Positions 1 to 7,973 of a stretch of DNA of 33,763 bases are shown here, in pieces (position 1 is the stretch's first letter; each line of letters begins with the position of its first letter). A program made the position numbers and the translations under genes. The notes beneath the pieces were generated by a model, which saw only the letters and a program-made list of their open reading frames with translations, did not search any database and was not told where the DNA came from. The stretch is taken from contig MESQ01000063.1 in NCBI GenBank assembly GCA_001771065.1, forward strand, positions 1 to 33,763, in the 5' to 3' direction. The DNA comes from Burkholderiales bacterium RIFOXYD12_FULL_59_19 (GTDB taxonomy: Bacteria > Pseudomonadota > Gammaproteobacteria > Burkholderiales > Burkholderiaceae_C).

Positions 1-54
1 TTTACCTCCGAGCTGGGACTGGGCTTGCAGGATGTGTTGCAGGGTGGTTTGCAT
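1..54 (-). CDS. 5' end of an unidentified gene (partial)
   Basis: An ATG at 54-52 on the minus strand opens a frame reading MQTTLQHILQAQSQLGGK up to the window edge without a stop. Only 18 codons are visible, no convincing Shine-Dalgarno lies upstream, and the peptide resembles nothing I recognise. The orientation matches the polysaccharide genes to its right, so it could be a further gene of that cluster, separated from it by the RAYT and its palindromes. Confidence 0.3.
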   Translation of the reverse strand, partial: MQTTLQHILQAQSQLGGK

Positions 55-73
55 GATTAAAGTGTACAGAATT

Positions 74-123
74 AAAGGGTAGCGTCCCCTTTTACCCTTT
101 TAAAAATGGGGACGCTACCCTTT
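74..123. repeat. Inverted pair of RAYT-type palindromes (REP pair)
   Basis: AAAGGGTAGCGTCCCC at 74-89 is repeated exactly in inverse orientation at 108-123, giving a 16-bp perfect stem around an 18-nt loop. Each half is itself a small palindrome (AAAGGG, seven bases, CCCTTT). The right half holds the last codon and the TAG stop of the transposase gene. On the plus strand the stem is followed by a T run, so the structure could also act as a transcription barrier between the transposase and the gene at the left edge. Confidence 0.8.
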
Positions 124-813
124 TTCTTCCCCATTTTCTTCCAGCTTTGTCTTCGGGCGACCGCGTGGTTTGGACTCTAATGAACGTCCAACCATGCCAC
201 CGAGTTTCGCGACAAAACCGTCGTCGCCGCAGGGTAAGCCTTTGTTCGCGTGCAAACGCAGGGTGTTTAGGGCTTGCTCATCATCTGCCTGTGCCAGCCA
301 GTTTGACCAGCTTGGCACAGTGGCCAGTTGCTGATGCCAGGGTGAGTCTGGCTTGATCAAGGCATCCGCCCGCAAGCCGCAGTGGCTGGCTGCGCTTGAC
401 CAGCGGTAGTCCTCGGCCCGCTCGGTCATACCAGCACGCACCGGGTTGCATTCAACATAACGCAGCGCCGTCCAAAGATACGCATCATCCAGGGGTGACG
501 AAAAAAATCGCCCCTGCCAAACATGGCCCGACCATTGTCGTTGCCGGTTGAAGCGCTGGGCATAACGCATGTGCAGCGGTTTGAGGGTTTGTTGCAGCCC
601 ATCGTCAGTGGCGGGGATGGCGATCAAATGGACGTGGTTCGTCATCAGGCAATAGGCCAGCACTTCAACCTGATGTTGGTCGGCGTATTCTTTGAGCCAA
701 GCCAGATAAACCCGTCGATCATCATCGTCAAAAAACACCGGTTCACGCCGATTGCCGCGCTGGGTGACGTGGTGCGGATAACCGGCAAAAACAGCTCTGG
801 GTAATCTGGGCAT
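115..813 (-). CDS. REP-associated tyrosine transposase (RAYT, Y1/HUH family)
   Basis: A 232-residue protein of the Y1 transposase superfamily related to IS200/IS605 TnpA. The HUH metal motif is NHVHL (His60, His62) and the likely nucleophile is Tyr119 in ALRYVECNPVRAG, a signature typical of RAYTs. The N-terminus MPRLPRAVFAGYPHHVTQRGNRR is the usual RAYT start, so I chose the ATG at 813. An open extension upstream to 894 would encode only Lys/Gly from a T-rich tract and is unlikely to be real. The C-terminus has a basic GRPK segment and ends in EEKG, with AAAGGGTAG taken from the flanking palindrome. RAYTs are known to process or mobilise REP palindromes in trans; the flanking copies of one palindrome fit that. 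It appears intact. No ribosome binding site stands out. Confidence 0.9.
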   Translation of the reverse strand: MPRLPRAVFAGYPHHVTQRGNRREPVFFDDDDRRVYLAWLKEYADQHQVEVLAYCLMTNHVHLIAIPATDDGLQQTLKPLHMRYAQRFNRQRQWSGHVWQGRFFSSPLDDAYLWTALRYVECNPVRAGMTERAEDYRWSSAASHCGLRADALIKPDSPWHQQLATVPSWSNWLAQADDEQALNTLRLHANKGLPCGDDGFVAKLGGMVGRSLESKPRGRPKTKLEENGEEKG

Positions 814-832
814 GAGCGGAGCATAACAAAAT

Positions 833-851
833 AAAGGGTAGCGTCCCCTTT
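833..851. repeat. RAYT-type palindrome copy
   Basis: An exact copy of AAAGGGTAGCGTCCCCTTT lies just upstream of the transposase start, in direct orientation to the copy at 74. It is followed (about 849-876) by a short tandem tract of seven T plus two or three C, repeated three times, which looks like a replication-slippage product and holds no gene. Confidence 0.8.
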
Positions 852-899
852 TTTTCCCTTTTTTTCCTTTTTTTCTCAGGCGGTGTAGAACCACAAAAT

Positions 900-953
900 A
901 AAGGGTAGCGTCCCCTTTAAAAAAAGAATAAAAAAAAGGGTAGCGTCCCCTTT
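900..953. repeat. Two direct RAYT-type palindrome copies
   Basis: Two exact copies of AAAGGGTAGCGTCCCCTTT at 900-918 and 935-953 are separated by 16 A-rich bases. They fill the gap between the antiterminator stop codon at 960 and the transposase. All three copies on this side of the transposase point the same way. Confidence 0.8.
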
Positions 954-959
954 AAAGAA

Positions 960-1454
960 TTAAACAGCTTTTTTGATTTCTGACGGCGCCAGGGTCAGTT
1001 GCACGGGTTTGCTCATGATGTTTAGCAGCACCATGACACGGCTTTCACCGTCGTTCATTTGGTAAATGGCGTCTAGCCCGATAAAGGGGCCGCTGCTTAC
1101 CACCACCGCCTCACCCGCCGTAAAGTGGCGTTTTTGTAGCACGGGGGTTTGGTTATGGGTGCGGATTTGGGCTACCAGTGCGTCGTCCAGCTTGGCTGGG
1201 TCTTGGCCAAAACACACCAGTCGACTCACGCCTTTGGTCGACCGGATGGGCGCCCAGCTTTGGGCGGTGCTGCCAGAGCCAAGCTGGATAAAAAGGTAGC
1301 GCGGAAACAAGGGCTCATCCACCTGCACCAGGGCGCCTCGGCGCAATTTTTCTACCCGGATCAGGGGTAAAAAACAGGCAAAACCTTGTTGCTCCAGATT
1401 CTGCAGCGCACACACCTCAAGGCGCGGCTTGGTGTGGATGAGGTACCAGTTCAA
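960..1454 (-). CDS. rfaH: RfaH/NusG-like transcription antiterminator
   Basis: A 164-residue NusG-family protein. The N-terminal NGN domain opens with MNWYLIHTKPRLEVCALQNLEQQGF and has the core PLFPRYLFIQL; the C-terminal half (about 110-160) has a KOW-like stretch, AGEAVVVSSGPFIGLDAIY. Length, the WYLIHTKPR start and the position inside a polysaccharide operon point to the specialised RfaH branch rather than housekeeping NusG. Such proteins bind paused RNA polymerase and let it read through long surface-polysaccharide operons. The gene follows wzc with 2 bp between them, so it is probably the last gene of that transcript. The symbol is assigned by family; orthology to enterobacterial RfaH is not proven. 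Confidence 0.8.
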   Translation of the reverse strand: MNWYLIHTKPRLEVCALQNLEQQGFACFLPLIRVEKLRRGALVQVDEPLFPRYLFIQLGSGSTAQSWAPIRSTKGVSRLVCFGQDPAKLDDALVAQIRTHNQTPVLQKRHFTAGEAVVVSSGPFIGLDAIYQMNDGESRVMVLLNIMSKPVQLTLAPSEIKKAV

Positions 1455-1456
1455 GG

Positions 1457-3730
1457 CTATTTTTGTTGACCGTATTCGTATTGGGCATAGCGGTAGCGGC
1501 TGTATTTGTAGCCGTAACCGTAGCCATACCCATAGCCGTAACGGCGTTTGGACAGGTTGAGGTCGTTAAATATAACGCCGCGCACCGCCACACCAGACCG
1601 GGCCAGGCGCTTGGTAGATTCTTGTAGCTCGGCCAGGGTGCTTACCTCGGCACGCGCCACCATAAACACGGTGCCGGCCATGGGGGCCAGTACCTGGGTG
1701 TCTGACACGGCCAGCACGGGTGGGGTGTCCATCACCACCACGTCATAGCGCTCGCTCAGCGTGTGTAACAGTTGCACCGCAGCGGGTGACATCAACAACT
1801 CGGCCGGGTTGGGGGGCAGGGGGCCGGTAGCAATCAGGTCGAGCCCTTCCGACACCTCTTTGTGCACCACTTGGTCTAGTGTTTGGGTACCACTAATGAG
1901 CTCGCTCAGGCCGTGGCCGCGGTCCAGACCAAAAGCCTCATGAATGTGACCCTTGCGCATGTCGGCGTCGACCAGCAGCACACGTTTGCCACCGGCGGCC
2001 AGCACCGCCGCAAAGTTGGCGCTGGCAAATGACTTGCCAATGCCGGGGGTGGGGCCGGTAATCAACACCACGTTGTTGGCCGCGTCCAGCATGGCAAATT
2101 GCAGCGCGGTGCGCAGGCTGCGCAGGCTTTCAATACAGGGGTCATTGGGTTGCACATTGGCCAGCAAATGCATGCCTTTGAGCTTGGATTTGCTGTTGAT
2201 ATTCAGCGACGCCTGGTCATTGGAGTGTGGCACGGTGGCAAACACATGTAAGCCGACATGTTGTTCAATGTCGTCAGCGTGTTTGATGCCGGGGCGCAGG
2301 CTGTTGCGCAAAAAGGCCAGGCCCAGGCCGGCCAGCACACCCAGCACACCAGACAGCGCCAAAATCATGGAGCGTTGGGGTTTGATGGGCTGCTCTGGCG
2401 TGGCGGCCACGTCAATAATGCGCACGTTGCCCACCTTGCCTTCTTTGACCAGGCGTAATTGTTGAAAGGTGTTGAGCAGGCCGGTGTAAAGCTCGTTGTT
2501 GACACGTACGTCACGCGTCAGGCGCAACAGGTCTTGCTCTACGTTGGGAAAGCTTTTGGCTTTGCCGTCCATGTCGGCAATTTGGGTGTTCAGCAGCTTG
2601 ATTTGTGCATCTAGCACCTGCACGCTGGGGTGCTGGGCGGTAAAGCGGCTTTGCAGTTCTTGGCGTTTTTGCTGGGCTTCCAGCAGCTTGACGCGCAGCG
2701 TGACAGATTGGTCCAGCAGGCCCTTGGCTTCTTCGCCCAGGTTAAAGGTGCCGGTTTTGTTGCGGAACTGGTTGAATTTGTTTTCTGAGCCTTCGAGCTG
2801 TTTGCGCAGCTCGGGCAGCTGGGTGTTGAGGAAGCTGATGGACTTTTCGGCCTCTGCGGCTTTGCGTTCCACGTTTTGGCGCACGTAAAAGGCGCTAATT
2901 TCATTGAGAATGGTGGCGGTTTTAAGCGGGTCACTGCCTTGCAGGCTGGAGCTGATCACGCCAGACTGTTTGCCTTTTTCTGAAATGACCAAAGAGTTTT
3001 GCAGGCTTTCTGTAACGCCCAGGTGCGACATTTTGGTCACATAAAACTCGGCACCGGGCAGGCCCACCAGTTCGGTAACCAGCAGCTCGCCGGGCTGGCC
3101 GCCATACCCAAAAGCCATGGGCACATTCACCTGGCCCAGGCCCAATTTAATACCGTCTGCGTCCAGCAAATCAAAGCCGCCGGCGGTGGCTACCAGGTGC
3201 AGGCGGACACCTTCCAGTGCGGGCGGCATGGTGAGTTTGGCCACATTTAGCATTTCGGTACCACTAACGTAGCCGCCAAAACCCATAAACCCGGGTGTTG
3301 ACGGCTCGGTGGCCCGGCGTGCCAGCCACTGGCCAAAGATGGGCAGGTACTTGGGCCTGATGTCTAAATTGAGCTTGAGGTTGTCTACCGCCTGGCCCAC
3401 CACCAGGCGGGACCGCAAAATTTCTATTTCTGCGGTAGATGGTGACTTGATGTCAAACAGGCTGCCGGCGTCGCCCAAAAAGCCCGCCGCACCGTTTTTG
3501 CTGTCTTCTACCTGGATAAGGGTGTTGGCTTCATAGATGGGTGTGGCCATATAAGCATAGGCACCGCCCAGCGCCATCACCAGCACCGTAACGCCGGCAA
3601 TGACCCAGCGCTGGTCTAGCACCACGTCTAACAAGTCCAGCAAGTTGATGCTGTCTTCGTCGTCTTGCATGGGTTGCATGGCTTGTATAGCCGGCTGGGG
3701 CGTGTTTTGAACAGGAGAAGGAAAATTCAT
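1457..3730 (-). CDS. wzc: Polysaccharide co-polymerase / BY-type tyrosine kinase (Wzc-like)
   Basis: A 757-residue inner-membrane protein that regulates chain length and export of a surface polysaccharide with Wza. Order: Wzz domain with a first membrane helix about 41-61, long periplasmic part with coiled coil about 290-390, second membrane helix about 455-474, then a cytoplasmic BY-kinase. The kinase shows Walker A (GPTPGIGKS, about 559-567), Walker A' (LLVDADMR, about 586-593) and Walker B (VVVMDTPP, about 664-671). The C-terminal tail from residue 731 carries 11 tyrosines, the autophosphorylation cluster, starting with a Tyr-Gly alternation encoded by near-identical hexamers. The matching phosphatase gene wzb lies directly upstream. 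The wzb-wzc gap is occupied by a palindrome element, and no clear ribosome binding site is visible. Confidence 0.93.
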   Translation of the reverse strand: MNFPSPVQNTPQPAIQAMQPMQDDEDSINLLDLLDVVLDQRWVIAGVTVLVMALGGAYAYMATPIYEANTLIQVEDSKNGAAGFLGDAGSLFDIKSPSTAEIEILRSRLVVGQAVDNLKLNLDIRPKYLPIFGQWLARRATEPSTPGFMGFGGYVSGTEMLNVAKLTMPPALEGVRLHLVATAGGFDLLDADGIKLGLGQVNVPMAFGYGGQPGELLVTELVGLPGAEFYVTKMSHLGVTESLQNSLVISEKGKQSGVISSSLQGSDPLKTATILNEISAFYVRQNVERKAAEAEKSISFLNTQLPELRKQLEGSENKFNQFRNKTGTFNLGEEAKGLLDQSVTLRVKLLEAQQKRQELQSRFTAQHPSVQVLDAQIKLLNTQIADMDGKAKSFPNVEQDLLRLTRDVRVNNELYTGLLNTFQQLRLVKEGKVGNVRIIDVAATPEQPIKPQRSMILALSGVLGVLAGLGLAFLRNSLRPGIKHADDIEQHVGLHVFATVPHSNDQASLNINSKSKLKGMHLLANVQPNDPCIESLRSLRTALQFAMLDAANNVVLITGPTPGIGKSFASANFAAVLAAGGKRVLLVDADMRKGHIHEAFGLDRGHGLSELISGTQTLDQVVHKEVSEGLDLIATGPLPPNPAELLMSPAAVQLLHTLSERYDVVVMDTPPVLAVSDTQVLAPMAGTVFMVARAEVSTLAELQESTKRLARSGVAVRGVIFNDLNLSKRRYGYGYGYGYGYKYSRYRYAQYEYGQQK

Positions 3731-3750
3731 GCGGAAAGCAATTTAGAAGG

Positions 3751-3802
3751 TTTTGTATTTGACTTTTGTCTTGGGCTTTTGTAGGGGCGAATTCATTCGA
3801 CC
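3751..3802. repeat. Palindrome element with AT-rich lead, overlapping the wzb stop
   Basis: The hairpin GGGCGAATTCATTCGACC at 3785-3802 is preceded by GTAG and by a T-rich lead (GTATTTGACTTTTGTC and following bases) closely resembling the lead of the copy before rfbC. Read on the minus strand, the hairpin supplies the last Gln-Val-Glu codons and the TGA of wzb. The rest of the element fills most of the gap to wzc. Confidence 0.7.
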
Positions 3803-4242
3803 TGCCCCCCGGACAACTTCCGTATCCGCGGCACCCAATCGGCCACACCCTGGGCTATTGCCGCATAGGCGGCTTCAAAGGCTTCTTGGGGCTGGCGGTA
3901 CGGGTCGGCTATGTCAAACTGGCTGTATTGCCCCAGCCTGAAGACCTTGCCCCGCACCAGCGGGAACTGTTGTTCCAGCTGGGTTTTGTGGGATTGTTCC
4001 ATGACCAAAATCAGGTCTGACTTTTGGCACAAAAAGCTGGTCACCTGCTGCGCCCGGTGGCCGCTGATGTCCAGCCCGTTGGCTTGCGCCACCGCCACAG
4101 ACAGTGGGTCTGCCGCCTGGCCTACCAGGGCACCCAGGCCGGCCGACCACACGGTGTGCTTGGGCAACTGCTGCGCCAGCAGGCCTTGCGCCAGCGGGCT
4201 GCGGCAAATGTTGCCAATACACAGCGTCAAGATGACTTTCAT
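3793..4242 (-). CDS. wzb: Low-molecular-weight protein tyrosine phosphatase (Wzb-like)
   Basis: A 149-residue cytoplasmic phosphatase expected to dephosphorylate the Wzc tyrosine tail. The P-loop CIGNICRSP (nucleophile Cys8, Arg14) matches the family's C-x5-R-S pattern, and DPYR near residues 111-114 supplies the general acid Asp. Length is normal for the family. The start codon overlaps the wza stop in TGATG, implying translational coupling. The last codons and the stop lie in a dispersed palindrome, so the native C-terminus may have been altered slightly. Confidence 0.93.
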   Translation of the reverse strand: MKVILTLCIGNICRSPLAQGLLAQQLPKHTVWSAGLGALVGQAADPLSVAVAQANGLDISGHRAQQVTSFLCQKSDLILVMEQSHKTQLEQQFPLVRGKVFRLGQYSQFDIADPYRQPQEAFEAAYAAIAQGVADWVPRIRKLSGGQVE

Positions 4243-5414
4243 CAGTTAATGGCGTCACGCGTGGTGTTGACGGCTTGGGCGCTGGGCAGCATCAGGCTGA
4301 TCACGCGGTTCCAGCGCACCAGGGGCACGGGGTCGACATAAATGACGTCACGGGCATGCAGTTCAAAGCCTTCGGCCAGCGCGTAGGCGGCCGGGGTGCT
4401 GGCGTCCAGGTGGTAAATCTCGGGCTGGGTGGCGTTGGCCGCCCGTATGACAAAGATTTGCCGTGGGTCAGCCGACACCTGGTTGATGCCCCCAGAGTCG
4501 CCCAGCGCTTCGTTAAGTGTGAGGCGGCCGTTGCGCAGGGTTTGGGTGCTGGGGCGCAAGACTTCGCCCATGACAAACACTTTGGATTCTTCGCGTGCCA
4601 TCACGCGCACCAGGTCACCATGGCCCAGCATGATGTTGTTGGGGCTGATGCCGCGCTCTGTCAGCAGCGGCAGGTTAACCACCACGGTGCTGCCGTTGCG
4701 GGTAATGGCAATGGCCGACCGGTCTGCGGTGGCGCTAAAGCCGCCGGCACGGCCAATGGCTTCGGGCAGGGTCATGGGCACGTCGTTCACGGCTTGCAGG
4801 CCGGGGGTGCGTACCTCGCCATCTATATAGACACGGCCACTGCGGTACGACTGAATACGCACTGTCACCTGCGGGTCTTTGATGTATTTGGCCAAGCGTT
4901 CGGTCAGCAGGTCACGCACTTCGTACTCTGTTAGCCCGAGCAGTTTGATGGTGCCCACATAGGGGAACTGGATCAAACCCTGTGGGCTGACGTTGTAGCC
5001 ATTGCCCACACCAGACAGGCTGCCGGCGTCGGTGGCCAGGCCACCGGCGGCGGGTACGGTCAGTTCGGGGTGGTCCCAGACCACAATGTTGAGCACGTCA
5101 CCCGAGCCAATTTGGTAGGGTTTGGGGGCGCCAAACAGCTTGGTCACGTCGGCCGGAATGCTGGTGGACCGGTTGGCCCGCTGCTGGCTGATGAGGCTGG
5201 CGGTAATGGGGGTGAGCCCGCCGGGCGGGGGCGCGTCTAGGGCGGTTTGCGTCTGGCTTGCGCTGCCGGCGGGTGGTTTGGAGGTAAACCAGCCAGCTAT
5301 GCCGCTGTCAGAATCTTCCCCCTTGCCGACATACATGCCCGGCGCAAAGGCACAGCCGTTCAGCAGCGCCGCTAACAAGATAAGAGAAAAGCGGCGAAAG
5401 ACGGGGTTCAGCAT
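4242..5414 (-). CDS. wza: Outer-membrane polysaccharide export lipoprotein (Wza-like)
   Basis: A 390-residue export channel subunit. A lipoprotein signal peptide ends in LLNGC, with lipidated Cys21. A polysaccharide-export domain follows (about 95-200, GSGDVLNIVVWDHPELT), then SLBB-type segments (RVYIDGEVRTPG; KVFVMGEVLRPS), matching the D1-D3 domains of Wza, and a C-terminal stretch that would form the outer-membrane helices. It is the first gene of the wza-wzb-wzc-rfaH set, 59 bp after rfbC on the same strand, so the rhamnose and export genes may be one long transcript. Confidence 0.93.
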   Translation of the reverse strand: MLNPVFRRFSLILLAALLNGCAFAPGMYVGKGEDSDSGIAGWFTSKPPAGSASQTQTALDAPPPGGLTPITASLISQQRANRSTSIPADVTKLFGAPKPYQIGSGDVLNIVVWDHPELTVPAAGGLATDAGSLSGVGNGYNVSPQGLIQFPYVGTIKLLGLTEYEVRDLLTERLAKYIKDPQVTVRIQSYRSGRVYIDGEVRTPGLQAVNDVPMTLPEAIGRAGGFSATADRSAIAITRNGSTVVVNLPLLTERGISPNNIMLGHGDLVRVMAREESKVFVMGEVLRPSTQTLRNGRLTLNEALGDSGGINQVSADPRQIFVIRAANATQPEIYHLDASTPAAYALAEGFELHARDVIYVDPVPLVRWNRVISLMLPSAQAVNTTRDAIN

Positions 5415-5473
5415 GGGTGATGGTCAGGAAATAAGGGGGTGTGACAGGCTGAGAATTCTAACCGAAGGCTTTT

Positions 5474-6025
5474 TCAGTCAAAGCTGGCCGCCTGGGCCAG
5501 CGCCAGCCCCGCCAGGTCTTTGGCGGCCAGCAGCGGCTGGCTGGTGGTGGGCCACTGCACGCCCACGGTGGGATCGTTCCAGAGCAGGCTGCGCTCGTGT
5601 TCGGGGTACCAGTAGTCTGTGGTTTTGTACAAAAATTCAGCACTGTCGCTGGTCACCAGAAAGCCATGGGCAAACCCTGGCGGGACCCAGAGCTGGCGTT
5701 TGTTGTCGGCTGACAGCACCACGGCCTCCCATTGGCCAAAGTAGGGCGAACTGCGGCGCATGTCTACCGCCACGTCAAACACCTCGCCCTGGGTTACACG
5801 CACCAGTTTGCCCTGTGGGTGTTCTATTTGGTAATGCAGTCCGCGCAACACGCCTTTGGCGGATTTGCTGTGGTTGTCTTGCACAAACTGCACGTCAAGA
5901 CCGGTGCATTGGGCGAAGTCACGCGCGTTGAAGCTCTCAAAAAAGAACCCACGCGCATCACCAAACACCTTGGGTTCAAGAATCAAAACGCCGGGGAGGG
6001 TGGTGGGGGTGACGGTGTAAGGCAT
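5474..6025 (-). CDS. rfbC: dTDP-4-dehydrorhamnose 3,5-epimerase
   Basis: A 183-residue RmlC-type cupin enzyme catalysing the third step of dTDP-L-rhamnose synthesis. Hallmarks: FGDARGFFFESFNARDF near the N-terminus, QDNHSKSAKGVLRGLHYQ with catalytic His64, WVPPGFAHGF, and the YKTTDYWYPEHE region. Length is normal. It is the last of the four rfb genes. Unusually, no Shine-Dalgarno is visible: the leader directly upstream is A-rich and begins a six-copy hexamer array 15 nt before the start codon. Confidence 0.95.
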   Translation of the reverse strand: MPYTVTPTTLPGVLILEPKVFGDARGFFFESFNARDFAQCTGLDVQFVQDNHSKSAKGVLRGLHYQIEHPQGKLVRVTQGEVFDVAVDMRRSSPYFGQWEAVVLSADNKRQLWVPPGFAHGFLVTSDSAEFLYKTTDYWYPEHERSLLWNDPTVGVQWPTTSQPLLAAKDLAGLALAQAASFD

Positions 6026-6040
6026 TGTTATAGATTGTTT

Positions 6041-6116
6041 GTATTTGTATTTGTATTTGTATTTGTATTTGTATTTGACTTGGTCTTTGTCTTTGTAGGG
6101 TCGACTTCAGTCGACC
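6041..6116. repeat. Hexamer array plus palindrome between rfbA and rfbC
   Basis: Six perfect tandem copies of GTATTT (6041-6076) are followed by GACTTGGTCTTTGTCTTTG, then TAGG and the hairpin GGTCGACTTCAGTCGACC (6099-6116). For rfbC, read on the minus strand, the hexamers form the immediate 5' leader. The same arrangement of T-rich hexamer-like lead plus TGTAGG plus hairpin appears near 3.75 kb and 12.49 kb. Confidence 0.85.
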
Positions 6117-6123
6117 ATGGTAT

Positions 6124-6996
6124 TTATTTCAACAAGCCCAACAAATACTGCCCATACCCATTCTTGGCCAGCGGCGCAGCCAGTTTTTGAATCTGCGCGG
6201 CGTCTATCCACCCCTGGGCAAAGGCAATTTCTTCGGGGCAGGCCACTTGCAGGCCCTGGCGTTTTTGCAGGGTGGCTATAAAGCTGGCGGCTTCGAGCAG
6301 GCTGTCGTGGGTGCCGGTGTCGAGCCAGGCGTAGCCGCGGCCCATGATTTCGACGTCAAGCTGGTTTTGCTCCAGGTAGCGCCGGTTGACGTCGGTAATT
6401 TCGAGCTCGCCACGCGGCGACGGCTGGATGCTGGCGGCAATGTCGCATACCTGGCTGTCGTAAAAGTACAGGCCGGTCACGGCGTAGTTGCTTTTGGGTT
6501 GCTGCGGCTTTTCTTCTATGCTGATGGCGCGTTTGTGCGCATCAAATTCAACCACACCATAACGCTCGGGGTCGTGCACATGGTAGGCAAACACGCTGGC
6601 GCCGCTCTGGCGGGCGTCGGCGTGGACCAGTTGTTTGACCAGGTCATGGCCGTAAAAGATGTTGTCTCCCAGCACCAGGGCACTGGGTTGGCCGGCCACA
6701 AAGTCGCGACCAATGATGAAGGCTTGCGCCAGACCGTCGGGGCTGGGTTGCACCGCGTAGCTGATGGCCATGCCCCACTGGCTGCCGTCGCCCAGCAGGT
6801 CGGCAAAACGCGGCGTGTCTTGCGGGGTAGAAATGATCAGCACCTCTTTGATGCCCGCCAGCATGAGTGTGCTCAAGGGGTAGTAGATCATGGGTTTGTC
6901 ATAGACCGGCATGAGCTGTTTGCTTACCGCCTGCGTCACCGGATAAAGCCGCGTGCCCGAGCCACCAGCGAGGATGATGCCTTTGCGTTGTGTCAT
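6124..6996 (-). CDS. rfbA: Glucose-1-phosphate thymidylyltransferase
   Basis: A 290-residue RmlA-type nucleotidyltransferase that makes dTDP-glucose, the first step of dTDP-rhamnose synthesis. The nucleotide-binding start [17 protein letters not shown], followed by [18 protein letters not shown], is diagnostic; [12 protein letters not shown] and [20 protein letters not shown] are further family blocks. Full length. It lies between rfbD and rfbC, with palindrome elements in both flanking gaps. Confidence 0.96.
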   Translation of the reverse strand: MTQRKGIILAGGSGTRLYPVTQAVSKQLMPVYDKPMIYYPLSTLMLAGIKEVLIISTPQDTPRFADLLGDGSQWGMAISYAVQPSPDGLAQAFIIGRDFVAGQPSALVLGDNIFYGHDLVKQLVHADARQSGASVFAYHVHDPERYGVVEFDAHKRAISIEEKPQQPKSNYAVTGLYFYDSQVCDIAASIQPSPRGELEITDVNRRYLEQNQLDVEIMGRGYAWLDTGTHDSLLEAASFIATLQKRQGLQVACPEEIAFAQGWIDAAQIQKLAAPLAKNGYGQYLLGLLK

Positions 6997-7041
6997 TTTT
7001 TGGTTTCGGTTAGGTGTGGTTTGGGCCGCCTGCGGCGACCT

Positions 7042-7077
7042 GGCCGACTTCAGTCGGCCGGTATTGGAATTGGTATT
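7042..7077. repeat. Palindrome plus short hexamer run at the rfbD 3' end
   Basis: GGCCGACTTCAGTCGGCC at 7042-7059 is a stem variant of the window-wide palindrome. It is followed by GGTATTGGAATTGGTATTG (7059-7077), a run of related AT-rich hexamers. On the minus strand the run encodes Ile-Pro-Ile-Pro-Ile-Pro and the hairpin encodes Ala-Asp-stop, the last nine codons of rfbD. Confidence 0.75.
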
Positions 7078-7973
7078 GTCTCTGCCAACATCCTACCAAC
7101 CCCATCCTGCCACTGCGGCAATGTCAAGCCAAAAATTTCCTGCAACTTGCTGGTATCCAGCCGCGAATTGTGCGGCCGGGTGGCGGCGGTGGGGAAGGCG
7201 CTGGAGAGCACTGGATTGACTTCTTTGGCCTGGATGTGCAGGGCGGGCTGCAGCTGCTGCGCCTGCGCGATGACGTGTTGGGCGTATTCAAACCAGGTGG
7301 TGCCGCCGCTGGCCACCAGGTGGTAGATGCCGGCCAGGGTGTCGGCCTTGGCGCCGCTTTGCGCCACCTGGCGCAGGGCGTGGGCGGTCACGTCAGCAAT
7401 GAGGTCAGCGCCGGTGGGGGCGCCAAACTGGTCGTTGATCACGTTGAGCTGGTCGCGCTCCTGGGCCAGGCGCAGCATGGTTTTGGCAAAGTTGCCGCCA
7501 CGCGCCGCATAGACCCAGCTGGTCCTGAAAATCAGGTGCCGGGGGCAGACCCAGTCAATCATGTGTTCGCCCAGCAGCTTGGTCTGGCCGTAGACATTGA
7601 GCGGGAAAGTAGGGTCGTCTTCGCGCCAGGGCTGGTCGCCGCCGCCGCCAAAGACGTAGTCGGTGCTGTAGTGCACCAGCCAGGCGCCCAGTTGCGTGGC
7701 TTCGCGCGCCAGCACTTCGGGCGCCAGTGCGTTGATGGTGCGTGCCAGCTCGGGTTCGCTTTCGGCTTTATCAACCGCGGTGTAGGCGGCGGCGTTGACG
7801 ATGACCGTGGGTTGAATCGTGCGCACCGTGTCCGCCAGACCCGCCAAATTGCTGAGGTCGCCACAAAAGTGGGTGCTGTGCCGGTCTAGCGCAATCACGT
7901 CACCCAGCGGCGCCAGACTGCGCTGCAGTTCCCAGCCAAGCTGGCCGTTTTTACCGAGTAAGAGGATTTTCAT
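7050..7973 (-). CDS. rfbD: dTDP-4-dehydrorhamnose reductase
   Basis: A 307-residue RmlD-type short-chain reductase giving dTDP-L-rhamnose. It has an N-terminal NAD(P)-binding loop ([13 protein letters not shown]), [10 protein letters not shown], and the catalytic pair Tyr128-x3-Lys132 (YGQTK). I place the start at 7973, where ATG overlaps the vapC stop in ATGA; an in-frame ATG four codons upstream (7985) is possible but lies inside vapC. The C-terminal tail IPIPIPAD and the stop codon come from a hexamer/palindrome element rather than from a conserved family end. Translation is probably coupled to the toxin gene vapC. Confidence 0.94.
   Translation of the reverse strand: MKILLLGKNGQLGWELQRSLAPLGDVIALDRHSTHFCGDLSNLAGLADTVRTIQPTVIVNAAAYTAVDKAESEPELARTINALAPEVLAREATQLGAWLVHYSTDYVFGGGGDQPWREDDPTFPLNVYGQTKLLGEHMIDWVCPRHLIFRTSWVYAARGGNFAKTMLRLAQERDQLNVINDQFGAPTGADLIADVTAHALRQVAQSGAKADTLAGIYHLVASGGTTWFEYAQHVIAQAQQLQPALHIQAKEVNPVLSSAFPTAATRPHNSRLDTSKLQEIFGLTLPQWQDGVGRMLAETIPIPIPAD

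Noticed and set aside
814..894. N-terminal extension of the transposase rich in Lys/Gly
   Set aside because: It is encoded by the RAYT palindrome and a T-rich slippage tract; the family start MPRLPRAVF lies at 813.
74..953. An insertion sequence with terminal inverted repeats around the transposase
   Set aside because: The flanking motifs are multiple copies of one short palindrome, in mixed orientation and without target duplications; this fits a RAYT-REP arrangement better than an IS.
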